DNA from: an uncultured Oscillospiraceae bacterium
GTDB lineage: Bacteria; Bacillota; Clostridia; Oscillospirales; Oscillospiraceae
NCBI GenBank assembly: GCA_910589155.1
Contig: CAJURY010000009.1
Span: 1 to 64,000 of the forward strand
DNA: 64,000 nt
Direction: 5' to 3'
A program made the position numbers and the translations under genes. Under the pieces are notes generated by a model that saw nothing but the letters and a program-made list of their open reading frames with translations, was not told the DNA's origin and did no database searches. Shown here piece by piece: positions 16,582 through 26,533 of the stretch (position 1 is the stretch's first letter; each line of letters begins with the position of its first letter).

Positions 16582-18954
16582 ATGCAAGGCTCTTCTAATA
16601 ATCACAACAAAAGAAATCGGAAAAAGCAAGATTCCCAGGTAAGACAGGAGCGGCTGCGTACAGACCGGGGAATCTTAGGCCGCACGGCGATTACCCTGAT
16701 CCTGTGCGGCGTTGTTGCGTTTATTCCGGTTGTGGGAATGCTGCTGAATTTAATGGTGTTCCGCCACGAGGAGTACGCCCAGAAGGCGCTGAACAATCAG
16801 ACCCGCGTGACCAACATCACAGCTTCCCGGGGCAGTATTTACGACCGGAATATGAACGTGCTGGCGGCTTCCGCCAGCGTGGAAAACGTGTTTTTGGATC
16901 CCTACGAATTAAAGCGCAGCGGCGCGGACATTAATCTGATTGCCGCAACCTTGTCCGACATTCTGGATGTGGATGCGGACTACATCAAAGAGCAGGCGGC
17001 GGACATTAAAATGCGCTATAAGCTCATTGCCACCAAGCGTGGCCCGGAGGAAACCGATCAGGTGCGGGCGTTTATTAAAGAGTATGACATTGAAGGCATT
17101 CATCTGGAGCCAAACTCCAAGCGGTACTATCCCTACAGCACCCTGGCCAGTCAGGTCATTGGCTTTACCAACGCCAGCAACACCGGCGCGGAGGGCATTG
17201 AAGCATTCTATAACCGCTATCTGGAAGGCACGGCGGGCAAGGTCATTACCACCAAGGGCAACTATGAGACCCAGATGCCCTATTCCTATGAAAAATACTA
17301 CGAAGCCACAGAGGGCAACAGCGTGGTTTTGACCTTGGACACCACGGTGCAGTATTATCTGGAAAAGAATCTGGAGGCCGCCATTGAGCGATACGACGTG
17401 ACCGGCGGGGCGTTTGGGATTGTCATGGACGTGAATACCGGGGAAATTCTGGGTATGGCGACCCTTGGCAACTATGACCCCAACAATTATCTGGAAATCA
17501 CAGACCCCATTGCCCTGGGGCAGCTCGACGAGCTGAAAAAAGCGTATATGCTGGAAACGGAAGGCACCCAGGCTTACGACGACGCCATCAGCCGTTACAA
17601 CAACGCTACCGTGGAAGCGCGGCTGAAGCAGTGGCGAAACCGCTGCATCTCCGACGGCTACGAGCCGGGTTCCTCCTTTAAAATCATCACCATGGCGGCG
17701 GCGATGGAGGAAGGAACCACCACCACAAACAGCACCTACTTCTGCGGCGGCGCGGAAAATATTCCCGGCCGTTCCCAGACCCTGCACTGCTGGAAGCACG
17801 CGGGGCACGGTTCGGAAACCGCCTTTGAAGCTTTGCAGGACTCCTGTAACATTTCCTTTGCCCATATCGCCTTGGATCTGGGAGGCGAAGCGCTGTACGA
17901 TTATATTGAAGCCTTTGGCCTCATGGAAAAAACGGGCATTGACATGGCCGGCGAAAGCAGCGGTTATTTCTACGCCAAAAAATATCTCACCGATACCAAC
18001 CAGTACGGCACCTCCTATTTGACTTCTACCTCCTTTGGCCAGACCTTTAAGGTCACGCCCTTGCAGCTCATGCGGGGGATTGCCGCTGTGGTAAACGGCG
18101 GGTATGTGCTGGAGCCGTATATTGTCAGCGAGGTGCTGGACGGAGACGGCAATGTGGTGGAAAAGACGGAGCCTACAGTGCTGCGGCAGGCCATCAGCAA
18201 GGAAACCAGCGATATTATGTGCCAAATGATTGAGTCTGTTGTGACGGAAGGCACCGGCAGCAACGCTCAGGTGGCGGGCTACCGTATTGGCGGCAAAACG
18301 GCGACGGCGGAAAAAACCGACCAGTTCGATGAAGAAGGCCATCAGGTAGACGATAAAATCGTCTCCTTCGTGGGCATCGCGCCTATGGACGATCCCCAGT
18401 ATATCGTGCTGGTGGCGCTGGATACGCCGTCGAGCACCTTGGGCATTAACGTATCCGGCGGCGTTATGGGCGCACTGACCGCCAGAGGCGTTTTGGAGGA
18501 TATTTTGCCGTACCTCGGCGTATCCAGAGACTATACCGACGTGGACGTTGGGCGTATTGAAGTCACCATGCCCACCTTGACGGACTTTACCGAAGCGGAA
18601 GCGAAAAAGGCGCTGGAAGAATGCAGCCTGACCTACCGTGTGGTGGGTTCCGGGGATACCGTCACGGATCAGATTCCCGCAGGGGGCGTGGGCGTTCCCG
18701 GCAATTCGGAGGTCATTTTGTATATGGGCGAGTCGGCGCCTGCGGAGGTGTCGATTGTGCCGGACTTCAGAGGCATGAGCGTGAGCCAGGCAAATGAAGC
18801 TGCAACCAACGCCGGGCTTTATCTATTGCCCATGGGCACGGACAAAACCGGCATTGAGGTAAAAGCGACCACCCAGAGTATTGAAGCCGGGGTGGAGGTT
18901 GCGAGAGGCACCATGGTAAAGGTCGAATTTACAGACCATACGGCAGATGAATAA
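16582..18954 (+). CDS. spoVD: Septal class B penicillin-binding protein with PASTA domains (SpoVD/FtsI type)
   Basis: A 790-residue transpeptidase that cross-links septal or cortex peptidoglycan. It has a cytoplasmic basic N-terminus, a membrane helix near 35-60, a PBP dimer domain and a transpeptidase domain with S364-S-F-K367 and S421-C-N423. The third motif reads K572-T-A instead of KTG. Two PASTA repeats follow (~655-720 and ~722-788), as in SpoVD and PBP2x. Start ATG 16582 has AGGTGAG upstream; the frame is open further back but without a signal. It could serve vegetative division, sporulation, or both. Confidence 0.9.
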   Translation: MQGSSNNHNKRNRKKQDSQVRQERLRTDRGILGRTAITLILCGVVAFIPVVGMLLNLMVFRHEEYAQKALNNQTRVTNITASRGSIYDRNMNVLAASASVENVFLDPYELKRSGADINLIAATLSDILDVDADYIKEQAADIKMRYKLIATKRGPEETDQVRAFIKEYDIEGIHLEPNSKRYYPYSTLASQVIGFTNASNTGAEGIEAFYNRYLEGTAGKVITTKGNYETQMPYSYEKYYEATEGNSVVLTLDTTVQYYLEKNLEAAIERYDVTGGAFGIVMDVNTGEILGMATLGNYDPNNYLEITDPIALGQLDELKKAYMLETEGTQAYDDAISRYNNATVEARLKQWRNRCISDGYEPGSSFKIITMAAAMEEGTTTTNSTYFCGGAENIPGRSQTLHCWKHAGHGSETAFEALQDSCNISFAHIALDLGGEALYDYIEAFGLMEKTGIDMAGESSGYFYAKKYLTDTNQYGTSYLTSTSFGQTFKVTPLQLMRGIAAVVNGGYVLEPYIVSEVLDGDGNVVEKTEPTVLRQAISKETSDIMCQMIESVVTEGTGSNAQVAGYRIGGKTATAEKTDQFDEEGHQVDDKIVSFVGIAPMDDPQYIVLVALDTPSSTLGINVSGGVMGALTARGVLEDILPYLGVSRDYTDVDVGRIEVTMPTLTDFTEAEAKKALEECSLTYRVVGSGDTVTDQIPAGGVGVPGNSEVILYMGESAPAEVSIVPDFRGMSVSQANEAATNAGLYLLPMGTDKTGIEVKATTQSIEAGVEVARGTMVKVEFTDHTADE

Positions 18955-18968
18955 AGGAGCGGCGTTTT

Positions 18969-20438
18969 GTGAAATTAGCCAAACTATTAGAAAAACTGGA
19001 AATTCTGGAAACCAATGCCAGCTTGGACATGGAGGTTTCCGGCGTGGCCTATGACTCCCGGCAGGTGGAGAGGGGCTTTGCCTTTGTCGCCATTGCGGGT
19101 TTTGCCACAGACGGCAACAAATACATCCCCATGGCGGCGCAAAAAGGCGCGGCGGTGGTGATTACGGAAAAAAAGCCGGATACGGCGATTCCCTATGTGC
19201 TGGTGGCTTCCGCCAGAGAAGCCCTTGCAATCATGGGCGGCAACTGGTACGACCATCCGGCGACAAAAATGAAAATGGTGGGCGTGACCGGCACCAACGG
19301 CAAGACCTCTGTGACCATGCTCTTAAAATCCGTGTTGGAGCGGGTGACAGAGAAAAAAGTGGGACTCATCGGCACCATTCAAAATATGATTGGCGACGAA
19401 ATTATCCCCACAGAGCGCACCACCCCGGAAAGCTTCGCCTTGCAGGGACTATTTGCCCAGATGGTGGAAGCGGGCTGCGCCTACTGCGTCATGGAGGTAT
19501 CCTCTCACGCTCTGGCGCTGGATCGGGTTGGCGGTGTGCATTTTGACGCGGCGGTGTTTACCAACCTCACGGAAGATCACCTGGATTTCCATAAGACCAT
19601 GGAGGATTACTGCGCGGCAAAGGCCATGCTGTTTTCCAGGTGCGAGACAGGCGTTTATAATCTGGACGATCCCTATTGCGAAAAAATGCTGCAAAACGCC
19701 TCTGGCAAGCGGCTGACTACATCTTTAAAGGATGAAAAAGCGGATATTTTCGGGAAGAACGTGGTTTTTGGGTCGGACAGCGTGTCGTTTACAGCGGTAT
19801 GCGGGGAAAAAATGCTCCCAGTGCAAGTTGGTATTCCAGGCGGCTTTACCGCGTATAATGCACTGTCCGTACTGGGCGCGGCGGCGGCTCTGGGTCTGCC
19901 CTTGGAAGAAGCGGCGGCGGCTCTCGCCCTTGCCCACGGGGTTAAAGGCAGGGTGGAGGTGATCCCTACGCCGGGGCTGGACTTTACGGTGCTGACCGAC
20001 TATGCCCACACCCCGGACGCTTTGGAAAACGTCCTGCAAACGGTGCAGGGCTTTTGCAAAGGCAGAGTGGTTGCGCTGTTTGGCTGCGGGGGAGACCGCG
20101 ACCCTATCAAGCGCCCCATGATGGGCAAAATCGCGGCGGAGCAGGCGGATTTTGTGATTGTCACCTCCGACAATCCCCGCTCCGAGGAACCAATGGCGAT
20201 TATCCGGGACATTTTGCCTGGGCTTGCGGGAATCGAGACCCCTTATACGGTGATCTGCGACCGGCGGGAAGCGATTTTCTGGGGACTGGCGCACTGCAAA
20301 AAGGACGATGTGCTGGTGCTGGCGGGAAAGGGCCACGAGACTTATCAAGAGATTTCTGGCGAAAAACGCCATTTTGACGAGAGAGAAGAAGTAGCCTTCT
20401 GGCTGCGAAAACATGGGAAAGGAGCGGACGTAGAATGA
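18969..20438 (+). CDS. murE: UDP-MurNAc-L-Ala-D-Glu:meso-diaminopimelate ligase
   Basis: A 489-residue cytoplasmic Mur ligase that adds the third stem-peptide residue. The ATP loop GTNGKT is at 108-113. The DNPR motif at 401-404 is the meso-diaminopimelate signature (lysine-adding enzymes differ here), so this organism probably makes DAP-type peptidoglycan. HGVKGRVE and EDHLDFH are further family motifs. The start is GTG 18969, 14 bases after spoVD, with AAGGAG upstream; murF overlaps its stop by four bases. Confidence 0.96.
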   Translation: MKLAKLLEKLEILETNASLDMEVSGVAYDSRQVERGFAFVAIAGFATDGNKYIPMAAQKGAAVVITEKKPDTAIPYVLVASAREALAIMGGNWYDHPATKMKMVGVTGTNGKTSVTMLLKSVLERVTEKKVGLIGTIQNMIGDEIIPTERTTPESFALQGLFAQMVEAGCAYCVMEVSSHALALDRVGGVHFDAAVFTNLTEDHLDFHKTMEDYCAAKAMLFSRCETGVYNLDDPYCEKMLQNASGKRLTTSLKDEKADIFGKNVVFGSDSVSFTAVCGEKMLPVQVGIPGGFTAYNALSVLGAAAALGLPLEEAAAALALAHGVKGRVEVIPTPGLDFTVLTDYAHTPDALENVLQTVQGFCKGRVVALFGCGGDRDPIKRPMMGKIAAEQADFVIVTSDNPRSEEPMAIIRDILPGLAGIETPYTVICDRREAIFWGLAHCKKDDVLVLAGKGHETYQEISGEKRHFDEREEVAFWLRKHGKGADVE

Positions 20439-21796
20439 GCGCGATTACATTGGAGCAGGCCGCAAAGTGGTGCAACGGTAAAATTGATTCCAGATACGCG
20501 GATGTGACGTTTTTAGGCGCGTGCAACGATTCCCGAAAGGTACAGTCCGGCGAGCTTTTTGTGGCGCTGACCACCGAAACCAGAGACGGCAATGATTTTG
20601 TACCCGCCGCCATGGAAGCGGGGGCAGCGGCCGCCCTTTGCAGCCGGTGCGACGGCGATTACCCGGCTATCGTTGTGCCGGATGTTCGCGTAGCCTTGGG
20701 GGATATTGCCAGAGCAGAGCGGGAGCGTTTGCAGATGAAGGTGGTGGGCATTACCGGCAGCGTGGGCAAAAGCACCACCAAGGAAATGATTTCTCTGGTG
20801 CTGTCTAAAAAGTATAAAACGGCCAAAACCCCGGTGAATCACAACAACGATATTGGAATGCCCATGGCGATTCTTTCCATGCCGGAGGACACGGAAGTGG
20901 GCGTTTTGGAAATGGGCATGAACCATTTTAAGGAAATGTCCTATTTGACCTCCATCGCCCAGCCGGATCTTGCGGTAATTATCAACATTGGCACCATGCA
21001 TATTGAGCACCTCGGTTCCAGAGAAGGCATTCTCCATGCCAAAATGGAAATTTTGGAGGGGCTGCGGCCGGAGGGAAAAATGGTATTTTCCGGGGATGAG
21101 TCCCTTTTGTGGAACCTGCGGCAGAGCCAGCCGAAAACGCCCGTTTACTTTGGTACGGAAAATATGTTTTGCGATGTGCTGGGCACGGACGTACAAGACT
21201 ACGGAGACAAAATCCTGTTCCAGGCCAGCGCCTTTGGGGAAAGCTGCCAAATCATGCTACCGGTGGAAGGACGGCATTTTGTCAGCGACGCGCTGGCGGC
21301 TGTTGCGGTTGGCCGGCTGCTGGAGGTGCCAATGCGGGAAATCGCGGAAGCACTGGCTGAATTTCAGAATCTGGAAGGCAGAATGGAACTGTTGGAGGAA
21401 AAGGGCTTTTCTATCATCAAGGACTGCTACAACGCGGGACCAGAATCCATGGCCGCGTCTTTGAGCGTGCTGGGAAAGCGCGCCGGACGGCGGATCGCCG
21501 TATTAGGCGATATGCTGGAGCTGGGTGTGGGCGCGCCGGCGGAGCACTACCGCATCGGGCGCATAGCGGCTATGAACGCAGATTTGATTTTTGCTTTGGG
21601 CCCCAACGCCGAGCGGGTCGTCAGCGGCGCGCTGACGGGAGGAATGCCGCCCAGAGCGGTGAACGCCTACAGCGATATGGAGAAGCTGACCGACGACCTG
21701 ATCCGCCGGGCAAAGCCGGGAGACGTATTGCTCTTTAAGGGAAGCCGGGGCATGAAAATGGAGTCGGTATTGGAGCGATTCCTGAAAGAGAAATAA
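20435..21796 (+). CDS. murF: UDP-MurNAc-tripeptide:D-alanyl-D-alanine ligase
   Basis: A 453-residue Mur ligase adding D-Ala-D-Ala to the UDP-linked tripeptide. GITGSVGKSTTKEM is the ATP-binding loop, VNHNNDIGMP is the MurF-specific stretch, and KDCYNAGPESM and FKGSRGMKME near the C-terminus are typical. ATG 20435 overlaps the murE stop (ATGA). It feeds the completed pentapeptide to MraY, encoded next. Confidence 0.96.
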   Translation: MSAITLEQAAKWCNGKIDSRYADVTFLGACNDSRKVQSGELFVALTTETRDGNDFVPAAMEAGAAAALCSRCDGDYPAIVVPDVRVALGDIARAERERLQMKVVGITGSVGKSTTKEMISLVLSKKYKTAKTPVNHNNDIGMPMAILSMPEDTEVGVLEMGMNHFKEMSYLTSIAQPDLAVIINIGTMHIEHLGSREGILHAKMEILEGLRPEGKMVFSGDESLLWNLRQSQPKTPVYFGTENMFCDVLGTDVQDYGDKILFQASAFGESCQIMLPVEGRHFVSDALAAVAVGRLLEVPMREIAEALAEFQNLEGRMELLEEKGFSIIKDCYNAGPESMAASLSVLGKRAGRRIAVLGDMLELGVGAPAEHYRIGRIAAMNADLIFALGPNAERVVSGALTGGMPPRAVNAYSDMEKLTDDLIRRAKPGDVLLFKGSRGMKMESVLERFLKEK

Positions 21797-21814
21797 AATG
21801 GAGGATGAAATCCC

Positions 21815-22813
21815 ATGCTGAAAGAACCAGTTTTAAAAATTATCATTACGGTGCTGACCTCTTTTGCGCTGGGGCTGCTTTTGGGCAAAATTGTGATTCC
21901 CATGCTGCGCAAGCTCCATGCCGAGCAGTCCATCCGGGAAGAAGGTCCTAAGTGGCACAACAGCAAGGCAGGAACCCCCACCATGGGCGGCCTGATTTTC
22001 ATCGGCTGTACGTTCCTTTGTCTGCTGTTTGGGATCCGCAATATGGCTGCGGGAGATTTTTCCGCGTTGTATGTTCTGGCGCTTTCTTTGTGCTTTGGCG
22101 CAATCGGTTTTCTGGATGACTTCTTTAAAGTGAAACTGAAGCGCAATCTTGGCCTTACCGCCATTCAAAAAAGTCTGCTGCAAATGGCCGTCGCGGCGAT
22201 CTATTTGTATGTGCTTTACCGTAGCGGACTGATGAGCTGCGATTTGTACATTCCCTTTGTGGGGGCGACGTTGCATATTCACCCACTTGTGTATATTCTG
22301 TTCGCTATGTTCGTGGTGGTGGGCTGCGTCAACGCGGTGAACCTCACAGACGGTCTGGACGGTCTGGCCACCGGCGTGACCATTCCCGTCATGGTATTGT
22401 TCCTTGTGATTTCCATTGCCACAAAGCAGATGAATCTGGCGCTGTTTCCCGCCTCTTTGCTTGGGGGTCTTTGCGCATTTTTAACCTACAATTTCCATCC
22501 GGCCAAGACCTTCATGGGCGATACCGGTTCGCTGTTTTTAGGCGGCGCGGTATGCGGTATGGCCTTCGCCCTGGATGTCCCCCTGATTTTGATTTTTGCC
22601 GGACTGATTTATGTGATTGAAGCGCTGTCCGACATTATTCAGGTCACTTATTTTAAGCTGACCCACGGAAAGCGCGTTTTCAAAATGGCGCCGATTCACC
22701 ACCATTTTGAAAAGTGCGGCTGGAGCGAGGAGAAAATTTTTATTATTTTTGTTGGCATCACCGTTGTGATGTGCGCGCTGGCGTGGTTTGGCGTCGCGCC
22801 GCGTTATCAATAA
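21815..22813 (+). CDS. mraY: Phospho-MurNAc-pentapeptide transferase
   Basis: A 332-residue integral membrane enzyme that transfers phospho-MurNAc-pentapeptide to undecaprenyl phosphate, forming lipid I. About ten hydrophobic helices are visible. The family motifs are KWHNSKAGTPTMGG, FLDDFFKVKLKRNLG (DD pair), NAVNLTDGLDGLATG and MAPIHHHFEKCGWSE. GGAGG precedes ATG 21815. In most Firmicutes murD follows, but here the next gene is ftsW. Confidence 0.97.
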   Translation: MLKEPVLKIIITVLTSFALGLLLGKIVIPMLRKLHAEQSIREEGPKWHNSKAGTPTMGGLIFIGCTFLCLLFGIRNMAAGDFSALYVLALSLCFGAIGFLDDFFKVKLKRNLGLTAIQKSLLQMAVAAIYLYVLYRSGLMSCDLYIPFVGATLHIHPLVYILFAMFVVVGCVNAVNLTDGLDGLATGVTIPVMVLFLVISIATKQMNLALFPASLLGGLCAFLTYNFHPAKTFMGDTGSLFLGGAVCGMAFALDVPLILIFAGLIYVIEALSDIIQVTYFKLTHGKRVFKMAPIHHHFEKCGWSEEKIFIIFVGITVVMCALAWFGVAPRYQ

Positions 22814-22834
22814 GAACCAAAAGGAGGGCGCGTT

Positions 22835-23995
22835 GTGTCAAAAATACCTTTGCAGCGCAAAACGGAAGGAAAACCGAATATGCCGGTGCGGGTAGATGAC
22901 AAAGGAATGCTGGACGTGCCTTTTCTGGTGCTGATTCTTTTGCTGGTGAGCATTGGCCTACTGATGATGTTTTCCGCCAGCTATGCCAGAGCCTATTATA
23001 AAACCGGCGACTCCGTTTATTTCTTTGTCCGGCAGGCGGGCTTTGCAGCCTTCGGATTGGTGGCGATGTACTTTGCCAGCCGGATTGACTGCCATATCTG
23101 GCAAAGAATGGCGAAGCTTGTATACGCCGTTACCATTCTGCTTTTGATCGGCGTTCTTGTGATGGGCGAATCCAGCCACGGCGCAAAGCGCTGGATCAAG
23201 ATTGCGGGACAGCAGTTCCAGCCTTCTGAAATTGCGAAATTTTCCATTGTCTGTATGTTTTCCGCCATGGTTGCCCAGTACAAAGAGAAAATGGCAGAGT
23301 TCCGCTACGGCGTGCTGGCTTTTGTGGGGATTCTACTGCCCATTTTGTTGCTGGTTGCTTTGGAAAAGCATCTGTCCGCCATTATGATTCTGGGTCTGGT
23401 GTCCGTTATCATGATGTTCACCGGCGGTACGAAAAAGCGTTGGCTGCTGCTGGGAATCGGCGCGGCGCTGGTGTTCCTGGTGATTTATATTACCGTCATG
23501 GGCTACGCCGGCGACCGTGTGACGGCCTGGCTGGATCCGGAAAAGGACGCGGGAGATACCGGCTACCAGATCGTGCAGTCCCAGTACGCCATAGGCTCCG
23601 GCGGACTGTTTGGATTGGGGTTTGGTAAAGGACGGCAGAAGTATTTGTATTTGCCGGAAGAGCACAACGACTATATTTTCGCCATTGTCTGCGAAGAGTT
23701 GGGCTTTGTAGGGGCGCTGGGCATCATCATTTTGTTCGCGCTGCTCATTATCCGGGGCTACTGGATTGCCCTCCACGCGCCCGACCGCTTTTCCACCATG
23801 CTTGCCATGGGTTTAACGACCCTTTTGGCGGTGCAGGTGATTTTAAACATCGGCGTCGTCAGCAATTTGCTGCCGTCAACCGGCGTGGCGCTGCCCTTTT
23901 TCTCTTACGGTGGCACAACGCTTTTGATGAATTTGGGCGAAATGGGTATTATTTTGAGTATTTCCAGATGGAGTTCCAGTGCAAAGACCCAGTAA
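22835..23995 (+). CDS. ftsW: SEDS peptidoglycan polymerase (FtsW/SpoVE)
   Basis: A 386-residue polytopic SEDS glycosyltransferase that polymerises lipid II with a class B PBP, here probably the SpoVD-like protein. Motifs include GESSHGAKRWIKI, FQPSEIAKFS, EEHNDYIFAIVCEELGF (catalytic Asp/Glu region) and LPFFSYGGTTLLMN. GTG 22835 follows AAGGAGG by seven bases. FtsW and the sporulation paralog SpoVE cannot be told apart from sequence; the locus corresponds to B. subtilis spoVE. Confidence 0.93.
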   Translation: MSKIPLQRKTEGKPNMPVRVDDKGMLDVPFLVLILLLVSIGLLMMFSASYARAYYKTGDSVYFFVRQAGFAAFGLVAMYFASRIDCHIWQRMAKLVYAVTILLLIGVLVMGESSHGAKRWIKIAGQQFQPSEIAKFSIVCMFSAMVAQYKEKMAEFRYGVLAFVGILLPILLLVALEKHLSAIMILGLVSVIMMFTGGTKKRWLLLGIGAALVFLVIYITVMGYAGDRVTAWLDPEKDAGDTGYQIVQSQYAIGSGGLFGLGFGKGRQKYLYLPEEHNDYIFAIVCEELGFVGALGIIILFALLIIRGYWIALHAPDRFSTMLAMGLTTLLAVQVILNIGVVSNLLPSTGVALPFFSYGGTTLLMNLGEMGIILSISRWSSSAKTQ

Positions 23996-24008
23996 GGAGG
24001 CAAAGGCA

Positions 24009-25130
24009 TTGAAAGTAATTTTTACCTGCGGCGGCACCGGCGGCCATATTAATCCGGCGTTGGCGGTTGCCAGGCTGCTGCGAGAACGTAAGCCGGAATG
24101 CGAAATTCTTTTTGTAGGGGGAAAAAATGGTATGGAATGCCAGCTTGTCCCCAAAGCGGGGTTTCAGATCAGAACCCTGGAGCCTTCCAGCTTGCAGCGA
24201 AGCCTGACCCCCAAGGGTATTTGGCACAATGTGGTAGGAGTTTATAAGAATGTCCATGCTTTGCAGGAAGCGAAGCGGATTATTTTGGACTTTCAGCCTG
24301 ACGTAATTGTGGGAACTGGCGGCTTTGCCAGCTTTCCTATGCTGCGGCAGGGTACTAAAATGAAAATTCCCACCTGCGTCCATGAAAGCAACGCCGTTCC
24401 GGGACTCACAACCCGGATGGTTGCGGACAAGGTGGATAAAATACTGGTTTCTTTCTCGGAAAGCAAGGCGCAGTATAAACGCCCGGAGCGGGTGGAGGTC
24501 GTAGGAATGCCAGTCAGTCAGGAGTTCCTCTATACCTCCAAGGAGGACGCAAGGCGTGCGCTGCATCTGGACGACCGTCCTCTGGTTGTTTCCGCTTGGG
24601 GAAGCCTTGGGGCGCGGGAAATGAATAAAATGATCGCCGGCTTTATGAAGCTGGAAACAAAAGACGACAGGTTTCAGCACGTCCACGCCACCGGATCTTT
24701 CGGCTGGAAGTGGATGCCGGACTATGTAAAAGAACAGGGCGTTGATTTAAGCAAGCATCCCAATGTGGATATGCGGGAGTATATTTATAATATGCCCACG
24801 CTGATGGCGGCGGCGGATCTTATCATCGGACGGGCGGGGGCTTCTACGCTCAATGAAATTGCCGTTTCCGGTACGCCCTGCATTATTGTGCCGTCGCCCA
24901 ATGTGACGGACAATCATCAGGAGAAGAACGCCAGAGTGCTGGCGGATCGCGGGGCGGCGCAGATGATTTTAGAGCGGGACTGTAGCGCTGAAAGGCTTTT
25001 TCAGGAGGTCAACGCGCTGCTGGACAATCCGGCTCGCTGCCGGGCAATGCGTCGGACGCTGCTGGATATGGCGGTGGTAGACTCAGCCGAGCGCATTTAC
25101 CGTGTGATTCTGGAGCTGGCGGCACACTAA
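24009..25130 (+). CDS. murG: Undecaprenyl-PP-MurNAc-pentapeptide GlcNAc transferase
   Basis: A 373-residue GT28 enzyme making lipid II at the inner membrane face. FTCGGTGGHINPAL is at the N-terminus (G-loop, His13). GTGGFASFP, HESNAVPG and the donor-site pattern GRAGASTLNEI with NHQEKNAR follow. The start is assigned to TTG 24009: TAAGGAGG ends eight bases before it and the N-terminus MKVIFTCGG is canonical. The frame is open upstream into the ftsW end. Confidence 0.95.
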   Translation: MKVIFTCGGTGGHINPALAVARLLRERKPECEILFVGGKNGMECQLVPKAGFQIRTLEPSSLQRSLTPKGIWHNVVGVYKNVHALQEAKRIILDFQPDVIVGTGGFASFPMLRQGTKMKIPTCVHESNAVPGLTTRMVADKVDKILVSFSESKAQYKRPERVEVVGMPVSQEFLYTSKEDARRALHLDDRPLVVSAWGSLGAREMNKMIAGFMKLETKDDRFQHVHATGSFGWKWMPDYVKEQGVDLSKHPNVDMREYIYNMPTLMAAADLIIGRAGASTLNEIAVSGTPCIIVPSPNVTDNHQEKNARVLADRGAAQMILERDCSAERLFQEVNALLDNPARCRAMRRTLLDMAVVDSAERIYRVILELAAH

Positions 25131-25195
25131 TTTTTCCTTCCGCATAGGATGGGCAAAACCATCCCCGGCATTGCCGGGCGGGAGGAGAGAAGCTT

Positions 25196-26533
25196 GTGGA
25201 GTACATAAGGCTTTGGGGCGGGCAGGCGCTGGCAGGGGAAGTTGCCATATCCGGGGCGAAAAACAGCGCGTTGCCCATTCTGGCGGCAACATTGCTTTGC
25301 AAAGGGGAGTGTCTGCTGCATAACTGTCCCCGTTTGACGGATATCAACTGGGCGATTGCGCTTTTGCAGCACCTTGGCTGCCGGGTATGCCGGGAAGGGC
25401 ATGATATTTGGGTGGATTCCAAGGGGCTTTGCCGCTGCGATCTGCCCGAAACACTTATGAAGAAAATGCGCTCCAGCGTATTCTTTTTGGGACCTCTGCT
25501 GGCAAAAACCGGCGCTTGCGATTTATGCGAGCCAGGGGGGTGCTGCCTTGGGGCAAGACCCATTGATCTGCACCTTGGGGGTCTTGCGCAAATGGGCGCG
25601 GAGATTCGGCAGGAGGAGGATCGACTTTCCTGCCGGGGGGCAAAGCTCCATGGCGCGGCCATTGTATTGCCGTTTCCCAGTGTCGGCGCAACGGAAAATC
25701 TGATGATGGCGGCCTTAGGCGCGGATTCTCCTACAACCATATACAACGCGGCAAAGGAGCCGGAAATTGTAGATTTGGCGGACTTTTTGCAATCTGGCGG
25801 GGCAAAAATTCATGGCGCTGGGACGAAGCTTCTGCAAATTGAACCGGGATTGCCGAATGGCGCAGAATACCGCATTATGCCGGATCGCATGGAGGCGGCA
25901 ACGTATCTTGCGGCGGCAGCGGCAGCGGGGGGGCGCATCGTTTTGCGCGATGCGCATAAAAAAGATATGCTTCCGGTATGCGATGTGCTGGAAAGTGCCG
26001 GTTGTCAAATCCAATCGGATTGTGATATAATAGAATTTACTGCAAAACCCCTACGCGGCTGCAAACTGGTGCGAACCGCCCCCTATCCGGGGTTTCCTAC
26101 GGACGCCCAGGCGGTTATAATGGCGGCGCTTTTGCGGGCGGAAGGACTCACAGTTTTTGAGGAAACCGTTTTTGCCAGCCGCTTCCGCCACGTTCCGGCA
26201 CTCAGGGCGCTGGGGGCGCAGATTGAAACCAGCGGCGCCATCGCGGTGGTCAGCGGTGTAAAAACCCTCTCAGGCACAGCGATGGCGGCGACAGATCTTC
26301 GAGGCGGCGCGGCTATGGCTGTGGCGGCGCTGGGCGCTCAAGGGTGCAGTGTTATTACAGAAATACAACATATACAAAGAGGCTATGAGGACTTTGCGCA
26401 AAAGCTTGCGGGTCTTGGCGCAAGGATACAGCATATCACGGAGGATAAACTATGGCGCAGGAAGAAAGAAGGCGGCAGCCGGCTGGCCGAAGAAGCGGCC
26501 GTCCCGTTGATCGCAGCAAAAAACGGCCAGTAG
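25196..26533 (+). CDS. murA: UDP-N-acetylglucosamine 1-carboxyvinyltransferase
   Basis: A 445-residue EPSP-synthase-fold enzyme, the first committed step of peptidoglycan synthesis. K22-N23 (in SGAKNSALPI) and the catalytic loop cysteine C116 (GGCCLGARPIDLH) are in the expected places, so the enzyme should be fosfomycin-sensitive in principle. GTG 25196 follows GGGAGGAG. It is about 25 residues longer than usual because the stop lies 82 bases inside divIB, so its C-terminal tail is read in a different frame of the divIB N-terminus. Confidence 0.94.
   Translation: MEYIRLWGGQALAGEVAISGAKNSALPILAATLLCKGECLLHNCPRLTDINWAIALLQHLGCRVCREGHDIWVDSKGLCRCDLPETLMKKMRSSVFFLGPLLAKTGACDLCEPGGCCLGARPIDLHLGGLAQMGAEIRQEEDRLSCRGAKLHGAAIVLPFPSVGATENLMMAALGADSPTTIYNAAKEPEIVDLADFLQSGGAKIHGAGTKLLQIEPGLPNGAEYRIMPDRMEAATYLAAAAAAGGRIVLRDAHKKDMLPVCDVLESAGCQIQSDCDIIEFTAKPLRGCKLVRTAPYPGFPTDAQAVIMAALLRAEGLTVFEETVFASRFRHVPALRALGAQIETSGAIAVVSGVKTLSGTAMAATDLRGGAAMAVAALGAQGCSVITEIQHIQRGYEDFAQKLAGLGARIQHITEDKLWRRKKEGGSRLAEEAAVPLIAAKNGQ

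Noticed and set aside
16909..18342. 477-codon minus-strand frame opposite the septal PBP gene
   Set aside because: No start signal and low-complexity antisense composition; the coding strand has all PBP motifs.
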